This document shows, piece by piece, positions 54,577-63,736 of a stretch of DNA of 64,000 nucleotides. The notes below the pieces were generated by a model, which saw only the letters and a program-made list of their open reading frames with translations, had not been told where the DNA came from and did no database searches. The stretch's first letter is position 1; the number at the start of each line of letters is the position of its first letter. The translations under genes were made by a program, and so were the position numbers. Source of the stretch: Polaribacter pectinis (lineage in GTDB: Bacteria; Bacteroidota; Bacteroidia; Flavobacteriales; Flavobacteriaceae); the NCBI RefSeq assembly GCF_014352875.1, contig NZ_CP060695.1:899501-963500 (forward strand), read 5' to 3'.

Positions 54577-55911
54577 TTGAAACATTTATACAACACCTTA
54601 TTCTTAAATAACAGATTCTTCTACATTTTAGCCATAATTGCGCTATTATTTGTAGTAGGTTTTTTTGTGCCCATCTTTTTTGAGGTTTCTAAAGTGTTGT
54701 TATTTATCTTGGTTACTTTAGTATTTGTAGACATTTTTATTCTTTACAATGCTAAAGAAGCTATTGAAGTAGAACGTATATTGCCAGAAAGGTTGTCTAA
54801 TGGTGATGCCAATAAAATAACGTTATTATTATCAAATTCATACGGATTTAATGCACACTTATCAATTATAGAGGAGTTTCCTTATCAGTTTCAAAAAAGA
54901 GATTTTAAGTATGATATTACGCTGCCATCAAAAGAAAAGAAAACCATACATTACAATTTAAAACCAACAGAAAGAGGTGTTTATAACTTTGGTAACATCA
55001 ATGTATATGCAAGTTCTCCCCTACAATTGGCAACTAAAAAATATGTTTTAGGCGAAGCAAAAGAAATAAAATGTTATCCTTCTTTTTTAAAATTAAGAGA
55101 ATTCGATTTTAAAGCTTTTACCAATAATTCAGTTTCTCACGGAACCAAGAAAATTAGAAGAATCGGACATTCGTTAGAATTCGAACAGATTAAAGAATAT
55201 GTTTCAGGAGATGATATTCGAACACTAAATTGGAAAGCTACAGCAAAGAGAAATCAATTAATGATCAATCAATACGTAGAAGAAAAATCGCAACCAGTTT
55301 ATGCTATTATTGATAAAGGAAGAGCAATGCAAATGCAATTCAACGATTTAACCTTGTTAGATTATGCTGTAAATGCAACATTGGCAATTAGTAATGTGGT
55401 GTTAAGAAAGCAAGATAAAGCAGGTATGTTGTCTTTTTCTACCAAATTAGAAGATTGGGTAGTTGCAGAGAAAAGAAATTCGCAAATGAGCTTAATTTCT
55501 GAAGCATTACACAATATAAAAACCGACTTTTCCGAATCTGATTTTAGTACTTTATATGCAGTTGTAAAAAGAAAAATTACACACAGAAGTTTATTAATAC
55601 TCTATACAAATTTCGAAACAATGGATGGTTTAAATAGACAACTACCCTATTTACGCGCTTTGGCAAAGAATCATTTAGTACTGGTAGTTTTCTTTAAAAA
55701 CACTGAATTAGATGCCTTAACAAACTTAAAAGTAGAAAATATTGAAGATGTTTATGATACAATTATTGCAGAAAAGTTTATGTATGAAAAGAAAAGAATT
55801 GTAAACGAGCTAAAGAAATACGGCATACAATCTGTTCTTACAAAACCAGAAGATTTAACAGGAGCTACAATTAATAAATATTTAGAATTAAAATCAAGAG
55901 GACTTTTCTAG
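54577..55911 (+). CDS. DUF58-domain protein
   Basis: 444 residues starting at TTG 54577. Two membrane helices (about 15-55) are followed by a beta-rich domain and the DUF58 core SGDDIRTLNWKATAKRNQLM (about 209-228), with a vWA-like fold from about 242 (YAIIDKGRAMQMQ). DUF58 proteins pair with MoxR ATPases. It has a MIDAS-like DKGRA instead of the full DxSxS, so metal binding may be lost. It ends the locus; a DUF805 gene follows 48 bases later. Confidence 0.85.
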   Translation: MKHLYNTLFLNNRFFYILAIIALLFVVGFFVPIFFEVSKVLLFILVTLVFVDIFILYNAKEAIEVERILPERLSNGDANKITLLLSNSYGFNAHLSIIEEFPYQFQKRDFKYDITLPSKEKKTIHYNLKPTERGVYNFGNINVYASSPLQLATKKYVLGEAKEIKCYPSFLKLREFDFKAFTNNSVSHGTKKIRRIGHSLEFEQIKEYVSGDDIRTLNWKATAKRNQLMINQYVEEKSQPVYAIIDKGRAMQMQFNDLTLLDYAVNATLAISNVVLRKQDKAGMLSFSTKLEDWVVAEKRNSQMSLISEALHNIKTDFSESDFSTLYAVVKRKITHRSLLILYTNFETMDGLNRQLPYLRALAKNHLVLVVFFKNTELDALTNLKVENIEDVYDTIIAEKFMYEKKRIVNELKKYGIQSVLTKPEDLTGATINKYLELKSRGLF

Positions 55912-55959
55912 ATAATTTAATTATTTTCGCATCAATATTAACTAACTAAATTAAAAAAA

Positions 55960-56367
55960 ATGAATTGGTATTTAAAAGTAGTAAAAGAACATTACGCAGA
56001 TTTTAAAGGAAGAGCAAGAAGGAAAGAATATTGGATGTTTGTCTTATTTCAAATGATTTTTGCAATTGTAGCGATGATTCTTGATTCTGTGTTAGGATTA
56101 TCTTTCTCACCAGAAATTCCTTATGGATGGATTTATGTTTTATTTGGTTTAGCAACATTTATTCCTGGTTTGGCAGTTGCTGTTAGAAGATTACATGATA
56201 TTGGTAAAAGTGGTTGGTGGTATTTAATTGCTATAATACCATTAATTGGTACTATTTGGTTATTAGTTCTTTTATGTACAGATAGTGAGAATGGAGAGAA
56301 CAAATGGGGGCCAAACCCGAAAGGAGAAGGAAATGATCTTGTAATTGATCAAATAGGTAGAGAATAA
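55960..56367 (+). CDS. DUF805-family membrane protein
   Basis: A 135-residue inner-membrane protein with three to four helices. It opens MNWYLKVVKEHYADFKGRAR, then RKEYWMFVLFQ, and has VRRLHDIGKSGWWYLIAIIP (about 86-105), the characteristic DUF805 block. Function unknown. A TATTTTCG box (7 of 8) lies about 25 bases upstream, and a terminator follows. Confidence 0.88.
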   Translation: MNWYLKVVKEHYADFKGRARRKEYWMFVLFQMIFAIVAMILDSVLGLSFSPEIPYGWIYVLFGLATFIPGLAVAVRRLHDIGKSGWWYLIAIIPLIGTIWLLVLLCTDSENGENKWGPNPKGEGNDLVIDQIGRE

Positions 56368-56390
56368 TTTTACCTATATAACTTATATAA

Positions 56391-56420
56391 AAAGAGTTGC
56401 ATTTTGCAACTCTTTTTTTT
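56391..56420 (+). terminator. Rho-independent terminator after the DUF805 gene
   Basis: AAAGAGTTGCA / TGCAACTCTTT form a perfect 11-bp stem with loop TTT, followed by a T-run. Confidence 0.88.
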
Positions 56421-56464
56421 TGTAAATAGTTTAGAAACTACAACAAGGATACTCCCTAAAAACC

Positions 56465-56472
56465 TACTTTTG
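56465..56472 (+). promoter_or_regulatory. TAnnTTTG box five bases before the Bcr/CflA ATG
   Basis: TACTTTTG, perfect match, followed by TTCCC and ATG 56478. As with 3994 and 26969, transcription from it would give a leaderless or near-leaderless message. Confidence 0.45.
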
Positions 56473-56477
56473 TTCCC

Positions 56478-57683
56478 ATGGAAATTAAACAAAAATCGGA
56501 GTTAGAATTTATAATAATAATGGCATCTTTAATGTCTTTAGTTGCCTTGTCTATTGATGCTTTATTACCTGCAATTACAGACATTAGTGCTTCCATGAAT
56601 GTTATTGATCCACAGAATAATCAGTTGTTAATAACTATGATTTTTTTAGGCTTGGGCTTTGGACAACTTATCTCTGGACCTTTATCTGATAGTTTTGGTA
56701 GAAAACCTGTTATTTATGTAGGTTTTATAATTTTTACCCTTGCTAGTTTGGTTTGTGTTTTTGCCACCAATTTAGAAATGATGATTGTTGGTAGAATTTT
56801 ACAAGGTATTGGTCTTTCTGCACCAAGAACCATAAGTATAGCAATGGTTAGAGATCGTTTTAGTGGAAATTACATGGCAAAAGTAATGTCTTTTGTAGTG
56901 GCTATTTTTATTTTGGTACCCGTTGTTGCACCAGCAATTGGTAAAATAATGTTAGACTTATATGGCTGGAAATCTATCTTTTACAGTCAGTTGTTATTTG
57001 GTTTTTTTGTCATGATTTGGCTTTGGAAAAGACAGCCAGAAACATTAAAACCAGAAAATAAAAAGAAATTTAAGTTCACACTTTTTGTAAATGGCATTAA
57101 AGAATTTGTAAAACACAAAGACGCTATCATATTTACGTTATTTTCTGGTTTTATTACAGGTTCTTTTATGGTGTATTTAAGTGCAAGTCAATTAATTTTT
57201 GAACAACAATATAGCTTAAAAGAAGAGTTTCCATTTATTTTTGCAGGTTTAGCAATTGGTGTTGGTTTTGCAACTTTTTTAAACGGAACTTTAGTTGTAA
57301 AATTTGGCATGTTTAAATTAGTAAAAATTTTTACCATTGTTTTTACATTAGTTCCTATTGTTTATATAGCATTGTATACCGGAGAAAGTAACCCTAGTAT
57401 TTATGTTTTAGTAGCTTTCTTTTGGATACAATTTTTTGCAATTGGCTTTTTGTTTGGTAATACAAGAGCATTAGCTATGCAACCTATTGGACATATTGCT
57501 GGTATTGGAGCAGCTATTAATGGTTTTGTCTCTACAATTATGGCAGTACCCATTGCAACTTATATTGGTGGTTTTTTAGAGACTACTGCTCTGCCACTAT
57601 TTATTGGTTTTTTTGTTTGCGGATTGATTTCATTACTACTAATTCAATATTTAAACTTTGTAAATGAAAAGAAAACAGCATAA
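56478..57683 (+). CDS. Bcr/CflA-family drug exporter (MFS)
   Basis: A 401-residue twelve-helix antiporter. SLVALSIDALLPAITDISAS (about 19-38) and GQLISGPLSDSFGRKPVIYVG (about 61-81) are the DHA1 signature regions, with the antiporter motif near GIGLSAPRTISIAMVRD. The family exports drugs or small peptides using the proton gradient. It is a single-gene unit between a terminator and a convergent lipoprotein gene. Confidence 0.88.
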   Translation: MEIKQKSELEFIIIMASLMSLVALSIDALLPAITDISASMNVIDPQNNQLLITMIFLGLGFGQLISGPLSDSFGRKPVIYVGFIIFTLASLVCVFATNLEMMIVGRILQGIGLSAPRTISIAMVRDRFSGNYMAKVMSFVVAIFILVPVVAPAIGKIMLDLYGWKSIFYSQLLFGFFVMIWLWKRQPETLKPENKKKFKFTLFVNGIKEFVKHKDAIIFTLFSGFITGSFMVYLSASQLIFEQQYSLKEEFPFIFAGLAIGVGFATFLNGTLVVKFGMFKLVKIFTIVFTLVPIVYIALYTGESNPSIYVLVAFFWIQFFAIGFLFGNTRALAMQPIGHIAGIGAAINGFVSTIMAVPIATYIGGFLETTALPLFIGFFVCGLISLLLIQYLNFVNEKKTA

Positions 57684-57700
57684 TTAATTACACTAAAACA

Positions 57701-58240
57701 TTATTTAGAAGTTTCCTTTAATTCTTTCCAGTTTCCAGTATAATTTATATTAGTTCTATGACTGCTATTTAAGTCTAAAATGCTTTTATTATTAGCATAC
57801 AGTGTTAGGGTAACTCCGTAATTTTCTTTTTTAGCATCTAAAGAATATTTTAAAATATAAGCTCCTTTGTTTGCATCGTAAAAGGATTCTTCTTTCTTAA
57901 TTTTTCCTTCAAACTTAACTCCCCCATCAGAATTATAGCCAGTAGATAATTGCTGGGTTCCATAATAAGGTAAATCCATATGAATACTATCTCCTTTAAT
58001 TCTAAAAAAGTTAGCATTACCTGATAAGTTTATATTATTTATAGTGCTTCCTGGTGGTATTAAATTCTCTAAACCTCTTACATTATTAATTCCCAAAGGT
58101 CTTGCCCAATCAAAAGAAGCTTCTATTCTTTTATTAGCTACCATTTGCTTTAAATTATTAATTTCTGATGCTGTTGCTGTGCTTTTAGAAGTTCCACAAC
58201 TCATAAAAACTACTAAAAGAGATAAAATTGCTATTCTCAT
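57701..58240 (-). CDS. DUF4251 lipoprotein
   Basis: 179 residues. The N-terminus MRIAILSLLVVFMSC-G is a lipoprotein signal with the lipidation cysteine at 15. The mature part (about 28-179) has the DUF4251 pattern KRIEASFDWARPLG... and IHMDLPYYGTQQLS with beta-rich sequence. Probably attached to a membrane facing the periplasm. Function unknown. Convergent with the exporter. Confidence 0.85.
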   Translation of the reverse strand: MRIAILSLLVVFMSCGTSKSTATASEINNLKQMVANKRIEASFDWARPLGINNVRGLENLIPPGSTINNINLSGNANFFRIKGDSIHMDLPYYGTQQLSTGYNSDGGVKFEGKIKKEESFYDANKGAYILKYSLDAKKENYGVTLTLYANNKSILDLNSSHRTNINYTGNWKELKETSK

Positions 58241-58324
58241 AATATGGTATTTTACTGATTAATAACTTACTAAATTTACAAAATTCGTTTTAAAAAATAT
58301 ATAAACTTATCACAAATTAAACAG

Positions 58325-58332
58325 TATTTTTG
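58325..58332 (+). promoter_or_regulatory. TAnnTTTG promoter box, truC-like gene
   Basis: TATTTTTG, perfect match, 17 bases before ATG 58350. Confidence 0.6.
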
Positions 58333-58349
58333 AATCCTAAAAAACAAAA

Positions 58350-59054
58350 ATGAGTGTAACTGTAGTTTTTGAAGATGAATATATCTTATGCGTTAGTAAG
58401 CCAAATAATATGTTGGTACATCATGCACATCATTCTAGAAATGTTGCAGATGAAACTTCTCTTCTACAATCAATTTTTGAGGAAAAAGGTATAAAAGTAT
58501 ATCCTATTCATAGATTGGATAGAAAAACATCTGGAATTATCTTATTAGCAAAAGAAAAAGAATACGTTTCTAAATTTCAAGAATTATTTACTGCACAAGA
58601 GATTCAGAAAACCTATTATGGAATTGTACGTGGCCATTCTCCAGAATCTAAAATTATAGATTCACCAGTAAAAGGAAGAGATGCAAATGTGCATAAAGAA
58701 GCAGAAACGCATTTAAAAACGTTAGCAAAAGTTACGTTAGAAATTCCTGTAAAACCTTATGATTCTTCACGTTATAGTTTGGTAGAATTGTTACCAAAAA
58801 CAGGAAGAATGCATCAATTAAGAGTGCATGCTAATAAAATTAGTCATCCTTTAATTGGCGATCCAAAATATGGAGATAAGAATCACAATATCATGTTCGA
58901 AGAAAATTTTGGTTGTGAAAAGATGTTTTTACATGCTGGAAAACTCGAATTTACTCATCCTTTTTCAGCTGAAAAACTAGTTTTAAAAGCTTCTTTTCCA
59001 AAAGACTGGGTTACTTTGTTTGAAGAGTTTTCTTGGGAAAATCCTTTAGATTAA
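58350..59054 (+). CDS. truC: RluA-family pseudouridine synthase (TruC-like)
   Basis: A 234-residue pseudouridine synthase without an S4 domain. The catalytic aspartate is in HRLDRKTSGIILL (about D58), and the C-terminal LPKTGRMHQLRVHANKISH then LIGDPKYGD (about 150-178) fits TruC, which modifies U65 in some tRNAs. Assignment to tRNA rather than rRNA is by resemblance only. Monocistronic with its own promoter and a hairpin after the stop. Confidence 0.82.
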   Translation: MSVTVVFEDEYILCVSKPNNMLVHHAHHSRNVADETSLLQSIFEEKGIKVYPIHRLDRKTSGIILLAKEKEYVSKFQELFTAQEIQKTYYGIVRGHSPESKIIDSPVKGRDANVHKEAETHLKTLAKVTLEIPVKPYDSSRYSLVELLPKTGRMHQLRVHANKISHPLIGDPKYGDKNHNIMFEENFGCEKMFLHAGKLEFTHPFSAEKLVLKASFPKDWVTLFEEFSWENPLD

Positions 59055-59057
59055 ATA

Positions 59058-59081
59058 GCAATGGAAAATGCTCCATTTTTA
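59058..59081 (+). terminator. Probable terminator after truC
   Basis: AATGGA / TCCATT form a six-bp stem around AAATGC, followed by TTT. Short, hence moderate confidence. Confidence 0.45.
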
Positions 59082-59109
59082 CTAATTTTACTATGTGTAT
59101 AAGGTTTAT

Positions 59110-59724
59110 TTAGGTTCTTGGTTTTATTATAAAAGCCCAAATAATTATTAAAGCTGTAAAAATTGCAAATACCAACCAACCAACGCCGTTCCATTTATTT
59201 AATGTAGAAATGTCTTCAGGTTCGAATTCATTATTGCTTTTTGATGAAATTAGTTGTTTTATGGCTCTATTAAATTTATTATAATCAATTGTATCAAAAG
59301 AGTTTATATAGATTTCTTTTTCATTTTTAAGAACAACAATTGTTTTTAGTCCATCATAAACATTTAAAGATTGACCTTTAAACGATGATTTAATTTTATA
59401 TTTTTTTTGATAAACCTTTTTAATATCTTTAATGTAGATTGACTTATATAAAAAAATCAAAGGTTTAATTATTTGTAACTCTCTAGAATTGAGTTTAATA
59501 ATTTTAGTATTGAGTAGCCAAACTAAATTACTTAAAGTAAAGAAAAGAAAAATTAGAGTTATAATCCACATAATAATAGAGCCAACTATTTCATTTGTTT
59601 CCTCATTAACTGTCCATTTATTAGACAACATTATAAAAGTAAATGCTCCAAAAAATATGATTCCAACAATTCCAAAAGTTACTGACTTAATACTTGGCTT
59701 AAATGTTAATTTGTCATTTCTCAT
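59110..59724 (-). CDS. Hypothetical membrane protein
   Basis: 204 residues with three hydrophobic helices: about 15-33, 48-72 and a C-terminal one near 180-200. Between them is a ~90-residue soluble region (KIIKLNSRELQIIKPLIFLY onward) with alternating charged and hydrophobic residues that resembles a bacterial PH-like domain, though I cannot confirm the fold. A family-level name is not supported. Single gene on its strand. Confidence 0.65.
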   Translation of the reverse strand: MRNDKLTFKPSIKSVTFGIVGIIFFGAFTFIMLSNKWTVNEETNEIVGSIIMWIITLIFLFFTLSNLVWLLNTKIIKLNSRELQIIKPLIFLYKSIYIKDIKKVYQKKYKIKSSFKGQSLNVYDGLKTIVVLKNEKEIYINSFDTIDYNKFNRAIKQLISSKSNNEFEPEDISTLNKWNGVGWLVFAIFTALIIIWAFIIKPRT

Positions 59725-59852
59725 ATATATAAATCATTAGTTTTATGAATAACTAAAGCTTACAAACAAGTTTAGCCCTGATTGAAACGGCATCCTTTTC
59801 TGAAGTATGAGGAAAAGATATAGTGGAAAGCAGGAAATAGCTTCAAAAAAAA

Positions 59853-60038
59853 CTACTGCTCTATAGATTGGGAATCGAAAGAAACCAATTCTCCATCTTC
59901 AAAAGCAGGTCTTACTTCAATAGGATTACAGCAAACCTCACAATCTTCTATATAAGTTTGTTGACGTACGCTCGCATCTAAAATCATAGAAATTTCTTCC
60001 CAACAATGTGGACATTGAAAAAAATGCTCTAATTCCAC
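59853..60038 (-). CDS. CPXCG-motif cysteine-rich small protein
   Basis: 61 residues with CPHC (about 9-12) and CEVCC (about 34-38), the pattern of the CPXCG zinc-binding family; here the glycine is tryptophan. Acidic C-terminus. Its first base overlaps the stop codon of the upstream MDR reductase gene, so translation is coupled. Function unknown. Confidence 0.85.
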   Translation of the reverse strand: MELEHFFQCPHCWEEISMILDASVRQQTYIEDCEVCCNPIEVRPAFEDGELVSFDSQSIEQ

Positions 60039-61042
60039 TATTCTATTACCTTTAGAACTAATTTTCCGTTTTTGTCTCCAGAAAATAATCTGTTGTAGGT
60101 TTCTTGGAAGTTTTCAATTCCTTCATAGACGTCTTCTCTAGACTTTAGTTTTCCTTGTTGCAACCACTCACCCATTTGTTTTGCGGCTGTCGCAAAATCT
60201 TTGGTATAATCCATAACAACCATTCCTTGCATGGTAGAACGTGTTACTAAAAGCGATAAATAATTGCTTGGTCCATCAATTTTAGCTTTTTTGTTATATT
60301 GAGATATTGCACCACAAATAACGACTCTTGCATGCATTCTTAATTTGCTTAAAGCTGCATCTAAAATTACACCACCAACATTATCAAAATAAACATCAAC
60401 TCCTTTAGGACATTTCTTTTTTAGTGCTGAATAAATATTTTCTGATTTATAGTCGATTGCATCATCGAAACCTAATTCGTTTTTAATATAATCGCACTTT
60501 TCTTTTCCACCAGCAATACCAATTACAGTACAGCCTTTTATTTTGGCAATTTGTCCAACAATAGAACCTACTGCTCCTGCTGCACCAGAAACCAACACAA
60601 TATCTCCTTCTTTAATTTTACCAACTTCTTTAATTCCGAAATAGGCTGTCATACCTGGCATACCTAAAGTACCTAAATACATTGGCATTGGCGCTAATTT
60701 TTCGTCAACTTTATACCAACCATCTCCATTAGTAATTGCATACTGCTGCACACCACCCCAACTTGTAACACAGTCTCCAATCTCGAATTTAGGGTTTCCA
60801 TTATTTTGAATTACTTTACCAATAGAACCAGATCTCATGACAGCATCTATTGCAATTGGTGGAATGTAAGATTTTGTGTCATTCATCCAACCACGCATTG
60901 CTGGGTCTAAAGAAATATAATGTTGTTCAATTAAAATTTCTCCTTCTTCTAAGGCTGGAACAGGATTGTTTTCTAATTGCCAAGTATCTGAATCTGGAGT
61001 TCCTTGTGGTCTTTTTTTGAAGATGATCTGTTTGTTGTTCAT
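60038..61042 (-). CDS. NADP-dependent MDR oxidoreductase (zinc-independent, prostaglandin reductase/CurA-like)
   Basis: A 334-residue medium-chain reductase of the leukotriene-B4 dehydrogenase/CurA branch. It starts IIFKKRPQGTPDSDTW, has SLDPAMRGWMNDTKSY (about 47-62), lacks zinc ligands, and has a Rossmann AAGAVGSIVGQIA motif (about 154-166). Such enzymes reduce the double bond of alpha,beta-unsaturated ketones or aldehydes. It forms a two-gene unit with the CPXCG protein, possibly continuing from the E1 gene 34 bases upstream. Confidence 0.85.
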   Translation of the reverse strand: MNNKQIIFKKRPQGTPDSDTWQLENNPVPALEEGEILIEQHYISLDPAMRGWMNDTKSYIPPIAIDAVMRSGSIGKVIQNNGNPKFEIGDCVTSWGGVQQYAITNGDGWYKVDEKLAPMPMYLGTLGMPGMTAYFGIKEVGKIKEGDIVLVSGAAGAVGSIVGQIAKIKGCTVIGIAGGKEKCDYIKNELGFDDAIDYKSENIYSALKKKCPKGVDVYFDNVGGVILDAALSKLRMHARVVICGAISQYNKKAKIDGPSNYLSLLVTRSTMQGMVVMDYTKDFATAAKQMGEWLQQGKLKSREDVYEGIENFQETYNRLFSGDKNGKLVLKVIE

Positions 61043-61076
61043 TTTTATATTTTAAAGGACTAAAAATAGTATTTTT

Positions 61077-63065
61077 TTAATAAGCAATCAATTCTAAAAT
61101 AGACTTTTCTAACTTATTTTTTGCTAAATATTGTTTTTCTAGATTAGGTTCAAAAGGAATTGGCGTTTCTATACTTGCCAATCTTTTTACTGGTGCGTCT
61201 AAAAACTCGAAACAATTCTCTGTTATTAATGCAGAAATATCGCTTGCAATTCCACCAAATAACGAATCTTCTTGTACAATAATTGCCCTTCCTGTCTTTT
61301 TTACTGATTTATAAATAGTTTCTGCATCTAAAGGTTGTAAGGTTCTTAAATCGATTAAATCGGCAGAAATAGCAGCGTTTTTCTCTAAAGATTCTAAAGC
61401 CCAGTGAATTCCTGCTCCGTAACTAATTATTGTAACTTCATTTCCTTCTTTTAAAAGTGTAGCTTTTCCTATTTCTGTTGTAAAATAGTTTTCAGAAACA
61501 TCTTGATACACTGATCTGTACAGAGCTTTATGTTCGAAAAATAAAACCGGATTTGGGTCATTAATCGCTTCAATCAACAAACCTTTTGCATCTTGTGGAA
61601 ATGCTGGGTACACCACTTTTAAACCTGGGGTTTTTGTAAACCAAGCTTCATTTGTTTGGCTATGAAAAGGTCCTGCGCCAACTCCTGCTCCACAAGGCAT
61701 TCGTACCACAACATCTGCATTTTCATTCCATCTATAATGAGATTTTGCTAATAAGTTTACAATCGGGTTAAAACCAGATGAAACAAAATCTGCAAATTGC
61801 ATTTCTACAACAGCTTTCATTCCGTTTACTGATAAACCATACGCTGCAGAAACAATTGCAGATTCACAAATTGGTGTATTTCTAACACGTTCTTTTCCGA
61901 ACTTTTCTACAAAACCATCAGTTATTTTAAAAACACCACCATATTCAGCAACATCTTGTCCCATGATTACCAAATCATCATATTTTTCCATGGATTGTCT
62001 TAATCCTTCTGAAACGGCATCAATTAAACGAATATTCTTCTTTTCTGTAGCTGGTAAAATTGCTTTGTATTGATGGTTTTTGTATACATCATTCAATTCT
62101 GTTTCTAAATTCGGTGTAATTTTCTCTTCATCATAAGCCAGTTGTAAATGCTCGTTTATTTCTTGTATAATTTCTTCTTTTAAAGAAACTTCTATTTCTT
62201 CAGTTAGTATTCCTTCTGACTTTAAAAATGCTTGATAATTTTCTAAAGGATCTTTTGCGCCCCAATAATCTAATAAATCTTGTGGAACATATTTTGTGCC
62301 ACTAGCTTCTTCATGGCCACGCATTCTAAAGGTTTTAAACTCAATTAAAACAGGTCTTGGGTTTTTACGAACACTTTTTGCAATTTCATCTACTTTAGAG
62401 TATACTTCTAGAATATTATTGCCATCTATAATATGGCTTTCCATTCCGTAACCAGCTCCTTTATCTGCAATGTTTTTACAATTAAATTGCTCTGAACTTG
62501 GTGTAGATAAACCATAGCCATTATTTTCTACACAAAATAAAACAGGTAAACTCCAAACAGAAGCCACATTTAAAGCTTCATGAAAATCACCTTCACTTGT
62601 CCCTCCTTCTCCAGTAAAAACTGCGCAAATTTTATTGTTATTTTTGAGCTTGTTGGCTAATGCAATTCCGTCTGCAATTCCCATTTGTGGGCCTAAATGA
62701 GAAATCATTCCAACAATATTGTATTCTTGCGTACCAAAATGAAAACTTCTATCTCTACCTTTTGTAAAGCCGTTCATTTTTCCTTGCCATTGAGAAAACA
62801 GTCTATGTAAAGGAATTTCTCTAGTAGTAAAAACACCAAGATTTCTATGCATTGGCAAAATATATTCGTCTTTTTCTAATACAGAAGTTACACCAACTGC
62901 AATTGCTTCTTGTCCAATACCAGAAAACCATTTAGAAATTTTTCCTTGTCTTAATAGAATTAGCATTTTTTCCTCGATTAAACGAGGTTTTAACATGCTT
63001 TTATATAATTGAAACAACGTTTCATTTGAGATAGAATTTACATTAAATTCAATTTTTGATGACAT
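61077..63065 (-). CDS. Fused E1 alpha-beta of a 2-oxoacid dehydrogenase (branched-chain type)
   Basis: A 662-residue single-chain E1. The alpha half (about 1-300) has the ThDP motif GEGGTSEGDFHEALN...ENNGYGLSTP (about 150-187). A linker of ~40 residues leads to the beta half (about 340-662) starting IRLIDAVSEGLRQSM with MGQDVAEYGGVFKITDGF. Most bacteria carry these as two genes. With E2 and E3 it oxidatively decarboxylates branched-chain 2-oxoacids to acyl-CoA, feeding the branched fatty acids typical of Bacteroidota. An Lrp regulator gene lies just upstream. No E2 or E3 gene is in the window. Confidence 0.85.
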   Translation of the reverse strand: MSSKIEFNVNSISNETLFQLYKSMLKPRLIEEKMLILLRQGKISKWFSGIGQEAIAVGVTSVLEKDEYILPMHRNLGVFTTREIPLHRLFSQWQGKMNGFTKGRDRSFHFGTQEYNIVGMISHLGPQMGIADGIALANKLKNNNKICAVFTGEGGTSEGDFHEALNVASVWSLPVLFCVENNGYGLSTPSSEQFNCKNIADKGAGYGMESHIIDGNNILEVYSKVDEIAKSVRKNPRPVLIEFKTFRMRGHEEASGTKYVPQDLLDYWGAKDPLENYQAFLKSEGILTEEIEVSLKEEIIQEINEHLQLAYDEEKITPNLETELNDVYKNHQYKAILPATEKKNIRLIDAVSEGLRQSMEKYDDLVIMGQDVAEYGGVFKITDGFVEKFGKERVRNTPICESAIVSAAYGLSVNGMKAVVEMQFADFVSSGFNPIVNLLAKSHYRWNENADVVVRMPCGAGVGAGPFHSQTNEAWFTKTPGLKVVYPAFPQDAKGLLIEAINDPNPVLFFEHKALYRSVYQDVSENYFTTEIGKATLLKEGNEVTIISYGAGIHWALESLEKNAAISADLIDLRTLQPLDAETIYKSVKKTGRAIIVQEDSLFGGIASDISALITENCFEFLDAPVKRLASIETPIPFEPNLEKQYLAKNKLEKSILELIAY

Positions 63066-63121
63066 ATATTGTTAATTTCGGAATCTTAACAAACATAATC
63101 ATAAAGAAGTATAATCCATAA

Positions 63122-63155
63122 AAAAATCCTTATCATTTTAATGATAAGGATTTTT
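63122..63155 (-). terminator. Terminator between lrp and the E1 gene
   Basis: AAAAATCCTTATCAT / ATGATAAGGATTTTT form a perfect 15-bp inverted repeat with loop TTTA, with T-runs in both directions. It separates the two minus-strand transcription units. Confidence 0.85.
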
Positions 63156-63180
63156 AACTATTTTATTAAGGCAATAAATA

Positions 63181-63660
63181 CTACAATTCTTTAAAAATTG
63201 CGTGCATCATTCTCTTTTTATCGTTGATACTTTCTTCTAAAGCAATCATTGTTTCTGTTCTATTTACTCCAGGAACTTCATCAATTGCATAGATAATGTC
63301 TTTTGCATCATTAGTTCCTTTTGCTCTTACTTTACAGAAAATATTGTATTTACCAGCAGTTACATAAGCAACAGTTACGTTTGGTATTTTTCTTAAATTC
63401 TCAATAACAGCTTGTGTCATAGAAGTTTTTTCTAAAAATACACCAACATGCGCTATAAAAGAATAACCCATTTTTTCGTAATTTAATGTAAGTGTAGAAC
63501 CTTGAATAATACCTTCATCTTCCATTTTTTTAACACGAACGTGAATTGTTCCAGCAGATACTAAAAGTTGCTTTGCAATGTCTGTAAATGGAGTTCTTGC
63601 ATTCTCTATTAAAATGTCTAGAATTTGATGATCGATTTCATCTAAAATAAATTTTTTCAT
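63181..63660 (-). CDS. Lrp/AsnC-family transcriptional regulator
   Basis: 159 residues from ATG 63660 (MKKFILDEIDHQILDILIEN), with an AsnC-type winged HTH (about 8-58, FTDIAKQLLVSAGTIHVRVK) and a ligand-binding RAM domain (about 70-150). A start six codons upstream (63678) is possible, but the TTG-N19-TAAATTTG promoter places transcription start near 63680, which would leave almost no leader. It is next to the branched-chain E1 gene, a common target of Lrp-type regulators elsewhere; the link here is inference. Confidence 0.88.
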   Translation of the reverse strand: MKKFILDEIDHQILDILIENARTPFTDIAKQLLVSAGTIHVRVKKMEDEGIIQGSTLTLNYEKMGYSFIAHVGVFLEKTSMTQAVIENLRKIPNVTVAYVTAGKYNIFCKVRAKGTNDAKDIIYAIDEVPGVNRTETMIALEESINDKKRMMHAIFKEL

Positions 63661-63687
63661 TTTTTGCGTATTATTCATTTAACAATG

Positions 63688-63717
63688 CAAATTTATGAAT
63701 TTAATTTAATTAAACAA
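63688..63717 (-). promoter_or_regulatory. Textbook promoter of the lrp gene (TTG-N19-TAAATTTG)
   Basis: On the minus strand TTG (63715-63717), 19 bases, TAAATTTG (63688-63695). It matches the Bacteroidota consensus exactly and fixes the start at 63660 with a leader of about 20 bases. Confidence 0.75.
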
Positions 63718-63736
63718 GATGAAAAGTGAGAAATAT

